DNA of 64,000 bases from Bacteroidetes bacterium UBA2475 (GTDB lineage: Bacteria > Bacteroidota > Bacteroidia > B-17B0 > Aurantibacillaceae): assembly GCA_002342065.1 (NCBI GenBank), contig DDPF01000012.1:496001-560000 (forward strand), in the 5' to 3' direction. Both the position numbers and the translations under genes were made by a program. Below, piece after piece: positions 52,701 through 59,819 of this stretch. The notes below the pieces were generated by a model, which did no database searches, had not been told where the DNA came from, and saw nothing but the letters and a program-made list of their open reading frames with translations. Position 1 is the stretch's first letter, and each line of letters begins with the position of its first letter.

Positions 52701-53562
52701 TTTCTAATAACGATCCTGCATCTCTTTTTCCTGCTTGCTTTCTACGAATTAATTTTTTGCTACCGTCTTTTACTTCTTCTAATCCGATTATGTGCAGTAA
52801 TTCTGAGTAGAAACCTTTATCTAAAGAGTTACTATCATTTGCAAACTGAATTTTTAGCAAATGAATTGGGCTAAAGATTTTAAATAAAGCGATGAGTTTA
52901 TTATCATCTGCTTTGTCGTTATTCTTTAGTGGTTTTTCATATTCACGAATGTCAAACCAAGTGAATGATACATCTTCTTTTAACTCATCCAAAAATGGTT
53001 TTGCAATTTCTTTGTAAAACAAATCGGTATTGGTACTTACCTTTTGTCCGCTGTCCCAATCTTTAAAGGCTTTTACAAGCTTGGTGTTTTTAGCTACTAC
53101 TTTTTCAAATACTGTAGCATCAAAAATAAACCATTCGTAAATATTTGTAATAACTAAATGTCGGATATCGATATTCTTCTCGTTTACACGTTCACGCAAA
53201 TAATAAAGTATCAATTCGTGCATGGCTTTAGCATTTATATTTTGCCTTGTAACCATATCGCCTTTATTAGTTGGACGTTTTACTTCAAATAAAACTCCAC
53301 TTGGTGTTTTTGCTTCTTTGCCTGTATGAATAACAAAATCGGTACGACCTTTTGTAGCTACCAAATAATCTTGCTTATACCAAGTGTCTTTTAGAAAATC
53401 CATTAAATGAATTTTCACATTCTCTTCACTTTCTTTCTCATCAATTTGTCCTAATAGCTTTATTAAGTTGCCTTTGAACAACTCAATATCGGCACGCTTC
53501 GGCTTAACTAAACGATACGCTTTGTTAAGTGACTTTTTTAGACTTATTTCCTGTAGTATCAT
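49717..53562 (-). CDS. Type IIG restriction-methyltransferase (Eco57I-like)
   Basis: A 1281-residue single-chain enzyme. An N-terminal nuclease fold has TDFVIHTG (Asp75) and LFEVKRP (Glu93, Lys95). A helical linker leads to an adenine N6-methylase with motif I CDPAVGSGHF (about 554-563) and motif IV VGNPPYVR (847-850). A coiled coil interrupts the methylase at 715-820. The C-terminal 350 residues are the target-recognition part. Such enzymes cut unmodified DNA near, and methylate at, one recognition site. It overlaps the XRE gene by four bases and leads a four-gene operon. Confidence 0.92.
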   Translation of the reverse strand: MILQEISLKKSLNKAYRLVKPKRADIELFKGNLIKLLGQIDEKESEENVKIHLMDFLKDTWYKQDYLVATKGRTDFVIHTGKEAKTPSGVLFEVKRPTNKGDMVTRQNINAKAMHELILYYLRERVNEKNIDIRHLVITNIYEWFIFDATVFEKVVAKNTKLVKAFKDWDSGQKVSTNTDLFYKEIAKPFLDELKEDVSFTWFDIREYEKPLKNNDKADDNKLIALFKIFSPIHLLKIQFANDSNSLDKGFYSELLHIIGLEEVKDGSKKLIRRKQAGKRDAGSLLENTITILDLEDSLHKVPDISSYGEKRDERLFNLSLELCITWINRVLFLKLLEAQLIKYHKGDQSYKFLNYTKISQYDELYKLFFQVLAKKQSDRSEAINKKFGNIPYLNSSLFEISELEDQTIKINSLDDSLELDLHSGTVLRDAKNKPLAKSLNGLQYLFDFLEAYDFASEGSEEIQEDSKTLINASVLGLIFEKINGYKDGSIFTPGFITMYMCRQAIRLAVLQKFKDAYGWKCEVFDDLRNYMADRRSSKDVLEFNALINGMHLCDPAVGSGHFLVSSLNEIISIKAELGILADNKGGRLSGYDIEIENDELIVTCNEGQDIFEYHVNNGVINKETQRVQKSLFHEKQTIIENCLFGVDINPNSVKICRLRLWIELLKNAYYTEETKFKELETLPNIDINIKCGNSLISRFALDADLSKALKSIKYNINQYKGFVNDYKNAHDKELKRGLEQIINSIKNDFRIEISKNGKEFKDLSKWKGELINLTKQTGLFEKTPKEKKEFDLEVKKLTEKITKQEELIESIKSNAIYRNAFEWRFEFPEVLDNDGNFKGFDVIVGNPPYVRQEEIKHLKAALEVNFKVYNSIADLFTYFIELGFNLMKENGEFSFIISNKFTQANYGKVLREFITANTRIREYFDFSGVPVFDNATVDASILSFAKRSYLNDSEKLDYCNVSKEIINTTIESYLSDNSKQYSQSRLNSERWSFEEGESFLLKVKVKGQGVELKDWDIQINYGIKTGFNDAFFIDEETKEKLIKADPKSKDVIKLLVRGRDIEPFYTPMDNQYLLFIPWHFPLHKDKTIEGASKQAEDAFKKGYPAVYSHLLKYKERLENRNQAETGVRYEWYALQRCANTYYDEIEKPKIVYPNMTKYWPFAFDVNGAFINDKIFIVTGSCLHYLLGVLNSKLFKYTYKDHFPELLGGTRELRKVFMETVAIKKPSSKQETDIEKIVKEIIVLKQNDNKTSIAKYQEQIDKLVYKMYDLSEDEIKTVEGK

Positions 53563-53846
53563 TTTTTACTAAATTCTTTTTTTACTAAATCCAATGCTTT
53601 AACTCCTAATTCATCTTGTGTTATAAAATCGCTGATCTTATCTGCCATCCATAAAACAAGCAATTCTTCAGGCTTTAATTTAAGAAACTCAGCCAACTTA
53701 ATTACTTGTTCTTTTTGTGGTCTGCGTTCGCCGCGTTCCAATTTGCTAACCAATGCCGTATCCACTTCAAGAAATGCAGCAGCCTGTCGCAAAAGCAAAC
53801 CTTGGCTTTCACGAGTTTGTCTTATTTTATCTCCGAGCGTGTTCAA
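53559..53846 (-). CDS. XRE-family repressor of the restriction operon, TTG start
   Basis: A helix-turn-helix regulator of 95 residues starting at TTG 53844-53846 (NTLGDKIRQTRESQGLLLRQ follows). The ATG at 53888 is rejected as it lies upstream of the promoter -7 element. HTH: LRQAAAFLEVDTALVSKLERG. The operator just upstream suggests autoregulation, as with the control (C) proteins of restriction systems. The stop overlaps the methylase start (ATGA). Confidence 0.87.
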   Translation of the reverse strand: MNTLGDKIRQTRESQGLLLRQAAAFLEVDTALVSKLERGERRPQKEQVIKLAEFLKLKPEELLVLWMADKISDFITQDELGVKALDLVKKEFSKK

Positions 53847-53857
53847 TTTGAATTGTA

Positions 53858-53906
53858 TTGACTTGTCATAATTAGTCAAATATATCAATTTTCAAATCTT
53901 GGACAA
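53858..53906 (-). promoter_or_regulatory. Promoter and XRE operator of the defence operon
   Basis: On the minus strand TTG (53906-53904) and TATATTTG (53884-53877) are 19 bases apart. The dyad TTGACT-N10-AGTCAA (53858-53879) covers the end of the -7 element and the start of transcription, the place for a repressor. Confidence 0.78.
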
Positions 53907-53996
53907 TTTTTATGACATTCTTTTTTTAAACTACTTTTCAACCATTGATTTTATATTGTATTGATTATCAACACCTAATGAATTATAAAATAAAAT

Positions 53997-54048
53997 ATAT
54001 GCAATTTATTTTGCAAATATGCAGAATGTTTATACTTTTGATATGCAG
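53997..54048 (+). promoter_or_regulatory. Promoter and direct repeats of the XRE/ImmA gene
   Basis: TTG (54011-54013) and TACTTTTG (54033-54040) are 19 bases apart. ATATGCA phrases occur at 53997, 54017-54024 and 54041-54048, the last two flanking the spacer and -7 element, as operator half-sites would. Confidence 0.72.
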
Positions 54049-54067
54049 TTGAACAGAAAGTATAAGA

Positions 54068-55105
54068 ATGATGAACACTCCTAAATTGAATCCCAAAATG
54101 TTAACGGTTGCTCGTGAAAGCAGAGGTTTAAACCAAGCTGAACTGGCAGAAAAAGTGAACCTATCGGCTTCTAATATTAGCCGGATGGAACAAGATTTTA
54201 TTGAAATAACACCTTCTAATTTTAATTCAATTGTTGAAGTTTTAAATTACCCGGAAGGATTCTTTTATCAAGAAGGAGAAACATTGCCATCTGCCCTTGC
54301 GTTGCGGAAACGCAATATTGTAGCGCAGAAGATTATGGTTCCTATCGAAGCACAAGTGAACATCTATCGCCTTAATGTTGAGAAGCTACTGATAGCAATC
54401 AGTCATCCCGATATTAATTTACCAATTTTAGATATTGAGAAGTTGGGATCTCCTGCGGAGGCTGCACGAAAGCTTCGTAAACTCTGGATGATTGAAAAAG
54501 GTGTCATTAATAATCTTACACAGGTATTAGAAGATAACGGTTTATTTGTAATAAGCTTTGATTTTAATACTGACCGTGTAGATGGTATGAGCATTTTAGC
54601 AAATGGAAAATTTCCGATTATATTTTCCAACAAAAGAAGCTTAGGAGATCGTCAACGATTTACTTTAGCTTATGAGTTGGGGCATTTAGTAATGCATCTA
54701 CAAACCAACCCATCTTTCACAAGAGACATTAGCCACGAAGCAAATGAGTTTGCTGCGGAGTTTTTAATGCCGGAAAAAGATATAAAGGGAGATTTTAAAG
54801 ATGGCGTTAACTTAAATGTATTGGCTGATTTAAAACGCAAATGGAAACTTTCCATGCAAGCCTTGTTATACAGGGCAAACGATATCGGTGTAATTACCGA
54901 TAATCAAAAACGGTATTTGATAAATCAATTTAACTCAATGAATATACGCAGAAGAGAACCTGCGGAATTAGATATTCCAAGAGAAAACCCAATGAGGTTG
55001 AGAGACATGATTACCAATTACAAAAACAAACAAAAATTAAATGTTAAACAACTCGCTTTGTTTTTTAATTCAAACGAAGATGAGTTTTTAAGTAAATATT
55101 CTTAG
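54068..55105 (+). CDS. XRE/ImmA-IrrE-family protein with altered zinc motif
   Basis: A 345-residue protein: HTH at 10-65 (LNQAELAEKVNLSASNISRME) split at its first residue, then an ImmA/IrrE peptidase-like domain at about 150-260 (FTLAYELGHLVMH, DISHEANEFAAEFLMPEKD). In active relatives the motif is HExxH; here the first His is Tyr202 while Glu203 and His206 remain. It may therefore sense rather than cleave. Such genes regulate mobile elements or toxin systems. Divergent from the restriction operon. Confidence 0.85.
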   Translation: MMNTPKLNPKMLTVARESRGLNQAELAEKVNLSASNISRMEQDFIEITPSNFNSIVEVLNYPEGFFYQEGETLPSALALRKRNIVAQKIMVPIEAQVNIYRLNVEKLLIAISHPDINLPILDIEKLGSPAEAARKLRKLWMIEKGVINNLTQVLEDNGLFVISFDFNTDRVDGMSILANGKFPIIFSNKRSLGDRQRFTLAYELGHLVMHLQTNPSFTRDISHEANEFAAEFLMPEKDIKGDFKDGVNLNVLADLKRKWKLSMQALLYRANDIGVITDNQKRYLINQFNSMNIRRREPAELDIPRENPMRLRDMITNYKNKQKLNVKQLALFFNSNEDEFLSKYS

Positions 55106-55133
55106 TTAGACACAATTATATACAGAGAGAAAG

Positions 55134-55337
55134 ATGAGCATCACGACAGACAAGTTTGAGTTGAAAGCATACTCCAAGAAGGAGTTAGCAGAGAAGTATC
55201 AAGTATCAGTAAAAACCTTTAACGCATGGTTAAAGCCTTTTGAAGATAAAATTGGTATGAAGAGAGGTCGCTATTACACAGTGAACCAAGTTAAAACAAT
55301 GTTAGAGGTATTAGGAGTACCGGGTACTGTAAATTAA
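55134..55337 (+). CDS. DUF4248-like helix-turn-helix protein, copy 1
   Basis: A 67-residue protein: AYSKKELAEKYQVSVKTFN, then WLKPFEDKIG and YTVNQVKTMLEVLG. The pattern is that of DUF4248/excisionase-like winged helix proteins in Bacteroidota mobile elements. A close paralogue lies at 56305-56514. It is the first gene of the rightward module and likely a DNA-binding regulator or recombination directionality factor. Confidence 0.75.
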   Translation: MSITTDKFELKAYSKKELAEKYQVSVKTFNAWLKPFEDKIGMKRGRYYTVNQVKTMLEVLGVPGTVN

Positions 55338-55468
55338 TCCTCGTTTATTTTCTTGAAAAATTAGTGTTAGGTGGTCTTATGACCACCTTTTTAATTTGCA
55401 GCAATTCATCCCCTAATGCCCCCGATTACTTTCACGGTAATCCCCGATAAAATGCGGCAGTTTAATCG

Positions 55469-55560
55469 TCTTCCCGGAATCTCCCCGGAATCTCCCCGAA
55501 TAAATCCGTAATCAACCCGATAAAAATTCTCTTCCCAAAACTGCCCAAATCTTCCCAAAA
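55469..55560 (+). repeat. Iteron-like array
   Basis: Three tandem 11-bp units, TCTTCCCGGAA (55469), TCTCCCCGGAA (55480) and TCTCCCCGAAT (55491), followed by TCTTCCCAAAA at 55530 and again at 55550. Regular direct repeats of this size are typical of initiator binding at replication origins or of regulator binding. Confidence 0.6.
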
Positions 55561-55669
55561 ATTCTTTTAGCTCACCAAACATTCTCATCGGTGCTTAAAC
55601 GTTCCGAATTTTTCTTTTAGCTGCAAATTTTCTCTTTTGTCGTCAGAATATTTCTCTTATAACCCAAAC

Positions 55670-55709
55670 CGAGAAAGCACTCTTTACTACTGCTGCACCT
55701 TTGTATCGT
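55670..55709 (+). promoter_or_regulatory. Module promoter box, copy 1
   Basis: A 40-base block with CGAGAAAGC at the left and GCTGCAnCTTTGTAnCGT at the right, recurring with identical length at 56573-56612. The CTTTG sits where a Bacteroidota -7 element would, about 45 bases before the next ATG. Confidence 0.68.
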
Positions 55710-55754
55710 CAATAACAAACGACTCAAAAAAAGTAATCTATAAAACTAAATAAT

Positions 55755-56303
55755 ATGTCAGCAGTAAGAAAAATCAAAACAGCAACACCACATTTAAGAG
55801 TAATAAAAGGTGGTAAATCAAATCCAAACAACAACACAATTGAGAATACTTGGATTTTTATTCACGCAGCATTATGGTGTAATAACGAGTTTACTAATAA
55901 AGAAGAAACTCAGTTTCAAAATTTAATCGCAGAGCATTACAACACATTTAAAAATCCAACAAAAGTATTTGAAGAGATTATTGAGCGTGTATGTTTAGCG
56001 AAACGCTATGTAAATAGAAAACGTGGTCGCTATTTATCAAAACCAATTGATTGGTTAAACCTTAATTACCACAAAGGTTTGGCAGGTACTGAAGGTTGGT
56101 ATCAAGAAGTTTGTTTGCAACGCATAAGTGTACCTGAGTACAATAAAGGAATTACACTTCTTGCAAAAGCAATCACAAAATATCTGCAAGAACCTACGAT
56201 TAAAACAATTGTAGCGTATCGCAAAAAACTAATTGCTCAAAAGCAATTTGATCTCTTACAAATTTTCAATAACAGTATTATCAATTTTCTAATCAATAAT
56301 TAA
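55755..56303 (+). CDS. Unknown 182-residue protein of the module
   Basis: No family recognised. A basic N-terminus (VRKIKTATPHLRVIKGGK) precedes a mostly helical body with aromatic WLNLNYHKGLAGTEGWYQEV. No signal or membrane segment. It lies between the two DUF4248-like genes behind a strong promoter box, so an early regulatory or replication role is possible. The C-terminus is helical and hydrophobic (LLQIFNNSIINFLINN). Confidence 0.65.
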   Translation: MSAVRKIKTATPHLRVIKGGKSNPNNNTIENTWIFIHAALWCNNEFTNKEETQFQNLIAEHYNTFKNPTKVFEEIIERVCLAKRYVNRKRGRYLSKPIDWLNLNYHKGLAGTEGWYQEVCLQRISVPEYNKGITLLAKAITKYLQEPTIKTIVAYRKKLIAQKQFDLLQIFNNSIINFLINN

Positions 56304-56304
56304 A

Positions 56305-56514
56305 ATGGGAAACAAAGAAATAAAGGCACTCCCTATAAAGCCTTATATGCCGGGCGAATTAGCGAAGTATTATCAAGTGAGTGAAAAAACATTTAGATGT
56401 TGGTTAGTAGCATTCAAAGATAAGTTGGGAAAAAGAACTGGAAGATATTTCAATATCAAACAAGTTGAATTGATATTTCAAGAATTAGGAACTCCAAAAA
56501 CAATCGATTTGTAA
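56305..56514 (+). CDS. DUF4248-like helix-turn-helix protein, copy 2
   Basis: A 69-residue paralogue of the protein at 55134-55337: PYMPGELAKYYQVSEKTFRC, WLVAFKDKLG and FNIKQVELIFQELG align throughout. It begins one base after the stop of the 182-residue gene and is probably cotranscribed with it. The second promoter box follows its stop after about 60 bases. Confidence 0.73.
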   Translation: MGNKEIKALPIKPYMPGELAKYYQVSEKTFRCWLVAFKDKLGKRTGRYFNIKQVELIFQELGTPKTIDL

Positions 56515-56572
56515 CGCTAAAAAGTTCCATTGTGTGCCATACTCGGCAGAGTTTGGGAACACAAGCCTAAAG

Positions 56573-56612
56573 CGAGAAAGCGACTCAGACAACCGCTGCA
56601 ACTTTGTACCGT
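56573..56612 (+). promoter_or_regulatory. Module promoter box, copy 2
   Basis: Shares CGAGAAAGC and GCTGCA-n-CTTTGTA-n-CGT with copy 1, at identical spacing over 40 bases, while the middle 14 bases differ. It precedes the long structural-type operon. Confidence 0.68.
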
Positions 56613-56646
56613 GATGGATGAATTACTAACTAAAAAAGAAAACGAA

Positions 56647-56841
56647 ATGTCAGAAATTAAACACAATGCCGGAACACCGGATGGAACAGGAAACATGCTA
56701 CTTACAGCGAGCATCCTATTTGCAAACATTGACTACTCCAGTTTATTGGACTATGCAATAAAAGCAATTGTAGGTGGTGCAATTTGGATGGCATTTAAAG
56801 TAGGCGGAGAATATTTCAGCGACAAAATTAGAAAGAAGTAA
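56647..56841 (+). CDS. Small membrane protein of the module
   Basis: The ATG at 56647 (MSEIKHNAGTPDGTG) is chosen because the 5' part of the longer frame contains the promoter box; ATG 56614 is possible. 64 residues with a hydrophobic stretch (IKAIVGGAIWMAFKVGGEYF) and a basic tail. It could be a virion-membrane or holin-like protein. The next gene starts directly at its stop. Confidence 0.6.
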   Translation: MSEIKHNAGTPDGTGNMLLTASILFANIDYSSLLDYAIKAIVGGAIWMAFKVGGEYFSDKIRKK

Positions 56842-57342
56842 ATGGCAAGCATTAAAAAAATACTGTTAGGCTTAGGCATAGGAGGAGGCATGGTAGCAGG
56901 TGGAATGTATCTGTGGAGATTGAATAAGACCTCGATTAACTTGGAGATAGTTCCATCGGTTAAGCTGCACAAGTTGGATTTGCAAGGAGTGGTGTTGAGA
57001 ATAGATGTGCAGTTGAAAAATCCAACTCGTACGGGTTTAAAACTCAAATTCCCTTTTATCAAATTACTGATTAAGGGAAGCAGCATCGGAAGTTCGCAAG
57101 CGGTCAATCAAGACATTGCGATACCTGCATTCGGTGAGGCAAAATTCGAAGCGATAATGATTCGCATTCCAATGTTCAGCCTCCTCTCTACTGCCAAAGG
57201 CTTATTACAAGCGGTACAACAAGGCGAAGCATTTAAAATTGGTGTTACTACCATGACAACAATTGATTTGGGTTGGAAGAAAATTCCTTTTGAAAAAACA
57301 GATGAAGTACAATTAATCGGAGAGCAAAATGGAGGCAACTAA
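56842..57342 (+). CDS. Membrane-anchored LEA2-like protein
   Basis: A 166-residue protein with an N-terminal Gly-zipper helix (LLGLGIGGGMVAGGMYLW) and then a beta domain like LEA type 2/WHy proteins (VVLRIDVQLKNPTRTGLKLK, IGSSQAVNQDIAIPAFGE). In a bacteriophage-like setting such a beta domain may be a membrane-bound structural part. Overlaps the next gene by 14 bases. Confidence 0.62.
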   Translation: MASIKKILLGLGIGGGMVAGGMYLWRLNKTSINLEIVPSVKLHKLDLQGVVLRIDVQLKNPTRTGLKLKFPFIKLLIKGSSIGSSQAVNQDIAIPAFGEAKFEAIMIRIPMFSLLSTAKGLLQAVQQGEAFKIGVTTMTTIDLGWKKIPFEKTDEVQLIGEQNGGN

Positions 57343-59098
57343 AAAGAGAAAAATAAGAAGCGGAGAAGAGTTCGACCATTTGTTTCCAAAGCCATTGTTT
57401 CTTGATCCAACAATTAAAAAAGGTGCAACAGTAGATGACACGGTGCGATTCATTCCACAAGTAGTGAGAGAAACATTGTTTCAAACTGCAAAGTTAGCTC
57501 CACTTCTAAAAGGAAAAAACGTGTATGAAACCTGCAAGAACATTTGGGATTTTGTATACAACCACATCGCCTATAAAAAAGATGCAAATGGTAAAGAACA
57601 AATCAGAAGTCCGGCAAGAGGCTGGCACGACAGGTTTCATGGGATAGATTGCGATTGTTACACGGTGTTTATCAGCAGCATATTGAGTAACTTAAAAATA
57701 AAGCACAAACTGCGAATAACAAAATACAAACAAGATCACTTTCAGCACATCTATCCAATCGTGCCAACAACAGGAGGAAATTACATCACGGTCGATTGTG
57801 TGGTAGACCGATTCAATTACGAAGAACCATACTCAGAAAAACAAGATACAACTATGGAATTAGAATATTTAAATGGCGTACCCAGCACTAACAATGTAGA
57901 TGTGCAAGACCTAATGGGTTGGGAAGAATTAGAAGGAGGCGACTTAGGTAAACTCTTTAAAAGAAAGGCTGCATCAGGCGGTGGTGGTGGCGGTGCGAAA
58001 AAAGGAATTTTCAAAAAGCTGAGTCAACCTCCGGGAAGCGATGGCGGAAAGAAAGGCGGTAAACTCAAAAACTTTATTCATAAAGCACTTCATGTGACCA
58101 ACCGAGTAAATCCTGCAACTGCTTTAATCCGATCAGGAGTTTTAATCAGTATGAAACTTAATCTCTTCAAAGTAGCACAACGATTAAAGTTCGCATATCT
58201 AACAGATGAACAAGCGAGACAGAAAGAAGTTGATATGAGCAAGTTCGATCGATTAAAAAAAGTAAAAGAAAAATTGGAGAAGATTTTTTATGATGCCGGA
58301 GGTAAACCTGAAAACTTAAAGAAGGCAATTCTTACGGGTAAGGGAAATAAAAATCATGAAGTAAGCGGTTTAGGATACATCGTGGATGACATGAGTGGTC
58401 TTGATGAAACTTCTTCAATGAGTGATTTGCTTGGTACTGAAGTTTTCTACGATGAAGGATTTAATGGATTAGGAGAACTTGGTTCAGCAACAGCCACAGC
58501 TGCTTCAATAACAGCAGCAACTGGAATCATCGGTGCAATTGCAGGATTACTAAAAGGAATCGGAAACATCTTCCCTAAGAAAAAGAAAGAAGGACAAGAC
58601 TTTGAAAACACCGAATCGCAAGCAGGAGATGGAACAACCGCAGAAGAAGTATCGCAAGGTGCAGCAAATGTAAAAATCACTAACAGCGATACAGGAGAAT
58701 CAACAACAACTACAAGTTCAACAAGTAGTTCAGGAGGCGGTGGAGAATCGGGATCAGAATCAGGTGGTTCAGGCGGAGATGGAGGAGGAAATGGCGATGG
58801 ATCAAAAGCGATGATGCGAAGCGCAAGCACGACAGACAGCGGTGGTGATTCGGGATCAGGCACAGGTGGAGATAAGCCTGCCGGATTTTGGGAGAAAAAT
58901 AAAAAGTGGTTAAAACCAACAGCGATTGGAGTAACAGGATTAGGCTTATTATTTCTCGGTTACAAAATGATGAACAAGCCAAAACCTCCTGCACAAACAA
59001 CCGCTGTATCAGGTCAACTCAAGGGATTAAAATCACGAAGAAAAAAGAAAGGAGGAAATAAAGGCAAGAAGAAAAAGCAAGCAGTAGCGTACATGTAA
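57329..59098 (+). CDS. Transglutaminase-fold protein with Gly-rich linker and membrane tail
   Basis: A 589-residue protein. Residues 60-190 have a transglutaminase-like core: Cys in HGIDCDCYTVFISSIL, His in DHFQHIYPIV and Asp in DCVVDRFNYEEP. Then Gly/Ser-rich linkers (GGGGGGAKKG, SGGGGESGSESGG), a hydrophobic stretch near 395-420 (AASITAATGIIGAIAGLLKG), and a C-terminal helix (TAIGVTGLGLLFLGYKMM) with a Lys/Arg-rich tail. It could cross-link or cleave structural proteins. Low-complexity linkers make domain ends uncertain. Confidence 0.72.
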   Translation: MEATKKRKIRSGEEFDHLFPKPLFLDPTIKKGATVDDTVRFIPQVVRETLFQTAKLAPLLKGKNVYETCKNIWDFVYNHIAYKKDANGKEQIRSPARGWHDRFHGIDCDCYTVFISSILSNLKIKHKLRITKYKQDHFQHIYPIVPTTGGNYITVDCVVDRFNYEEPYSEKQDTTMELEYLNGVPSTNNVDVQDLMGWEELEGGDLGKLFKRKAASGGGGGGAKKGIFKKLSQPPGSDGGKKGGKLKNFIHKALHVTNRVNPATALIRSGVLISMKLNLFKVAQRLKFAYLTDEQARQKEVDMSKFDRLKKVKEKLEKIFYDAGGKPENLKKAILTGKGNKNHEVSGLGYIVDDMSGLDETSSMSDLLGTEVFYDEGFNGLGELGSATATAASITAATGIIGAIAGLLKGIGNIFPKKKKEGQDFENTESQAGDGTTAEEVSQGAANVKITNSDTGESTTTTSSTSSSGGGGESGSESGGSGGDGGGNGDGSKAMMRSASTTDSGGDSGSGTGGDKPAGFWEKNKKWLKPTAIGVTGLGLLFLGYKMMNKPKPPAQTTAVSGQLKGLKSRRKKKGGNKGKKKKQAVAYM

Positions 59099-59128
59099 AA
59101 AAAGAAAAACGATTAAACAAAAAAGAAA

Positions 59129-59758
59129 ATGACAAAGAGAAAAAACAGTTATCAGAAAGCAGCACTCAAAAAATCACTTAGTGGTACTGGCGATGCAAGC
59201 ACAGGAGCGAAAGTGAAAGACGCTGCAACTGAGTTGGGAAAAGACATCGTGATCGGAGTAATCGGAGGCGGAGTTGCAGGAGCTGTGTTAGGAAGATTGT
59301 CTTTCGTTGTTGGAGCAGCTGTTACAGGAGTTGGTCATTTTGCGAAAAACCGAATTGCATCAGCACTTGGTTTAGGAATGATGGCTTCAGGCACTTATCA
59401 AACTATGTCCGGCATGAGTGGAAAACCCACTTCAGGATTAGATGGTGTGAAAGAGCGATTAATGGCTTTAAAAGACGACATGAAGAAGAGAATTTTTCTT
59501 GACAAAGTTTTGAAAGCAAAAGAAAAGAAAGAAGAGAAAACTGAAGAAGGTACAAACGGACTCGGTCAAGTACAATATTTCACTTACCCAAACACAGAGG
59601 ACTCAATGGGCGCAGTTGAAATGAATGAGTTAGATAAAATCCAACAACAAATTCAAGCGAGCGCAATGAAGTACAATCAGGTTAATGGGATTGAAGTAGA
59701 TCTCTTAAGCGGTGAAGAAGACATGGGCGAAGTAGAACCATCAGAAAAAATCTACTAA
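59129..59758 (+). CDS. Gly-zipper membrane protein of the module
   Basis: A 209-residue protein. Residues 38-85 are hydrophobic and Gly-rich (VIGVIGGGVAGAVLGRLSFV, VGAAVTGVGHFAK), likely two membrane helices; the rest is a charged helix and an acidic tail. No family recognised. The position directly before the candidate major protein suits a virion membrane component. Confidence 0.63.
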   Translation: MTKRKNSYQKAALKKSLSGTGDASTGAKVKDAATELGKDIVIGVIGGGVAGAVLGRLSFVVGAAVTGVGHFAKNRIASALGLGMMASGTYQTMSGMSGKPTSGLDGVKERLMALKDDMKKRIFLDKVLKAKEKKEEKTEEGTNGLGQVQYFTYPNTEDSMGAVEMNELDKIQQQIQASAMKYNQVNGIEVDLLSGEEDMGEVEPSEKIY

Positions 59759-59819
59759 AGAAAAATCAACCATCCATCACACAAAATAAATCAAAGTTAA
59801 ATTTTAAAAAACAAAAATT

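Larger units (their letters stand above)
55338..55754. other. Non-coding region with iterons and a promoter box
   Basis: About 417 bases with no supported gene. It holds the tandem 11-bp repeats at 55469-55501 with further copies to 55560, several CCCCGAT-type phrases from 55420, and the first 40-base promoter box at 55670-55709. The composition, rich in C on the plus strand, is unlike its neighbours. Confidence 0.55.

Noticed and set aside
46775..53906. BREX or DISARM system
   Set aside because: No PglZ, BrxC-like ATPase, DrmA helicase or phospholipase-D gene is present; the methylase is a single-chain type IIG enzyme.
55406..55588. Minus-strand open frame of 60 codons across the iteron array
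   Set aside because: Its codons are dictated by the repeats and it contradicts the direction and promoter of the module.
58447..58863. Minus-strand open frame rich in Pro and Ser
   Set aside because: It is the reverse of the Gly/Ser-rich linker of the transglutaminase-fold gene and has no protein-like features.
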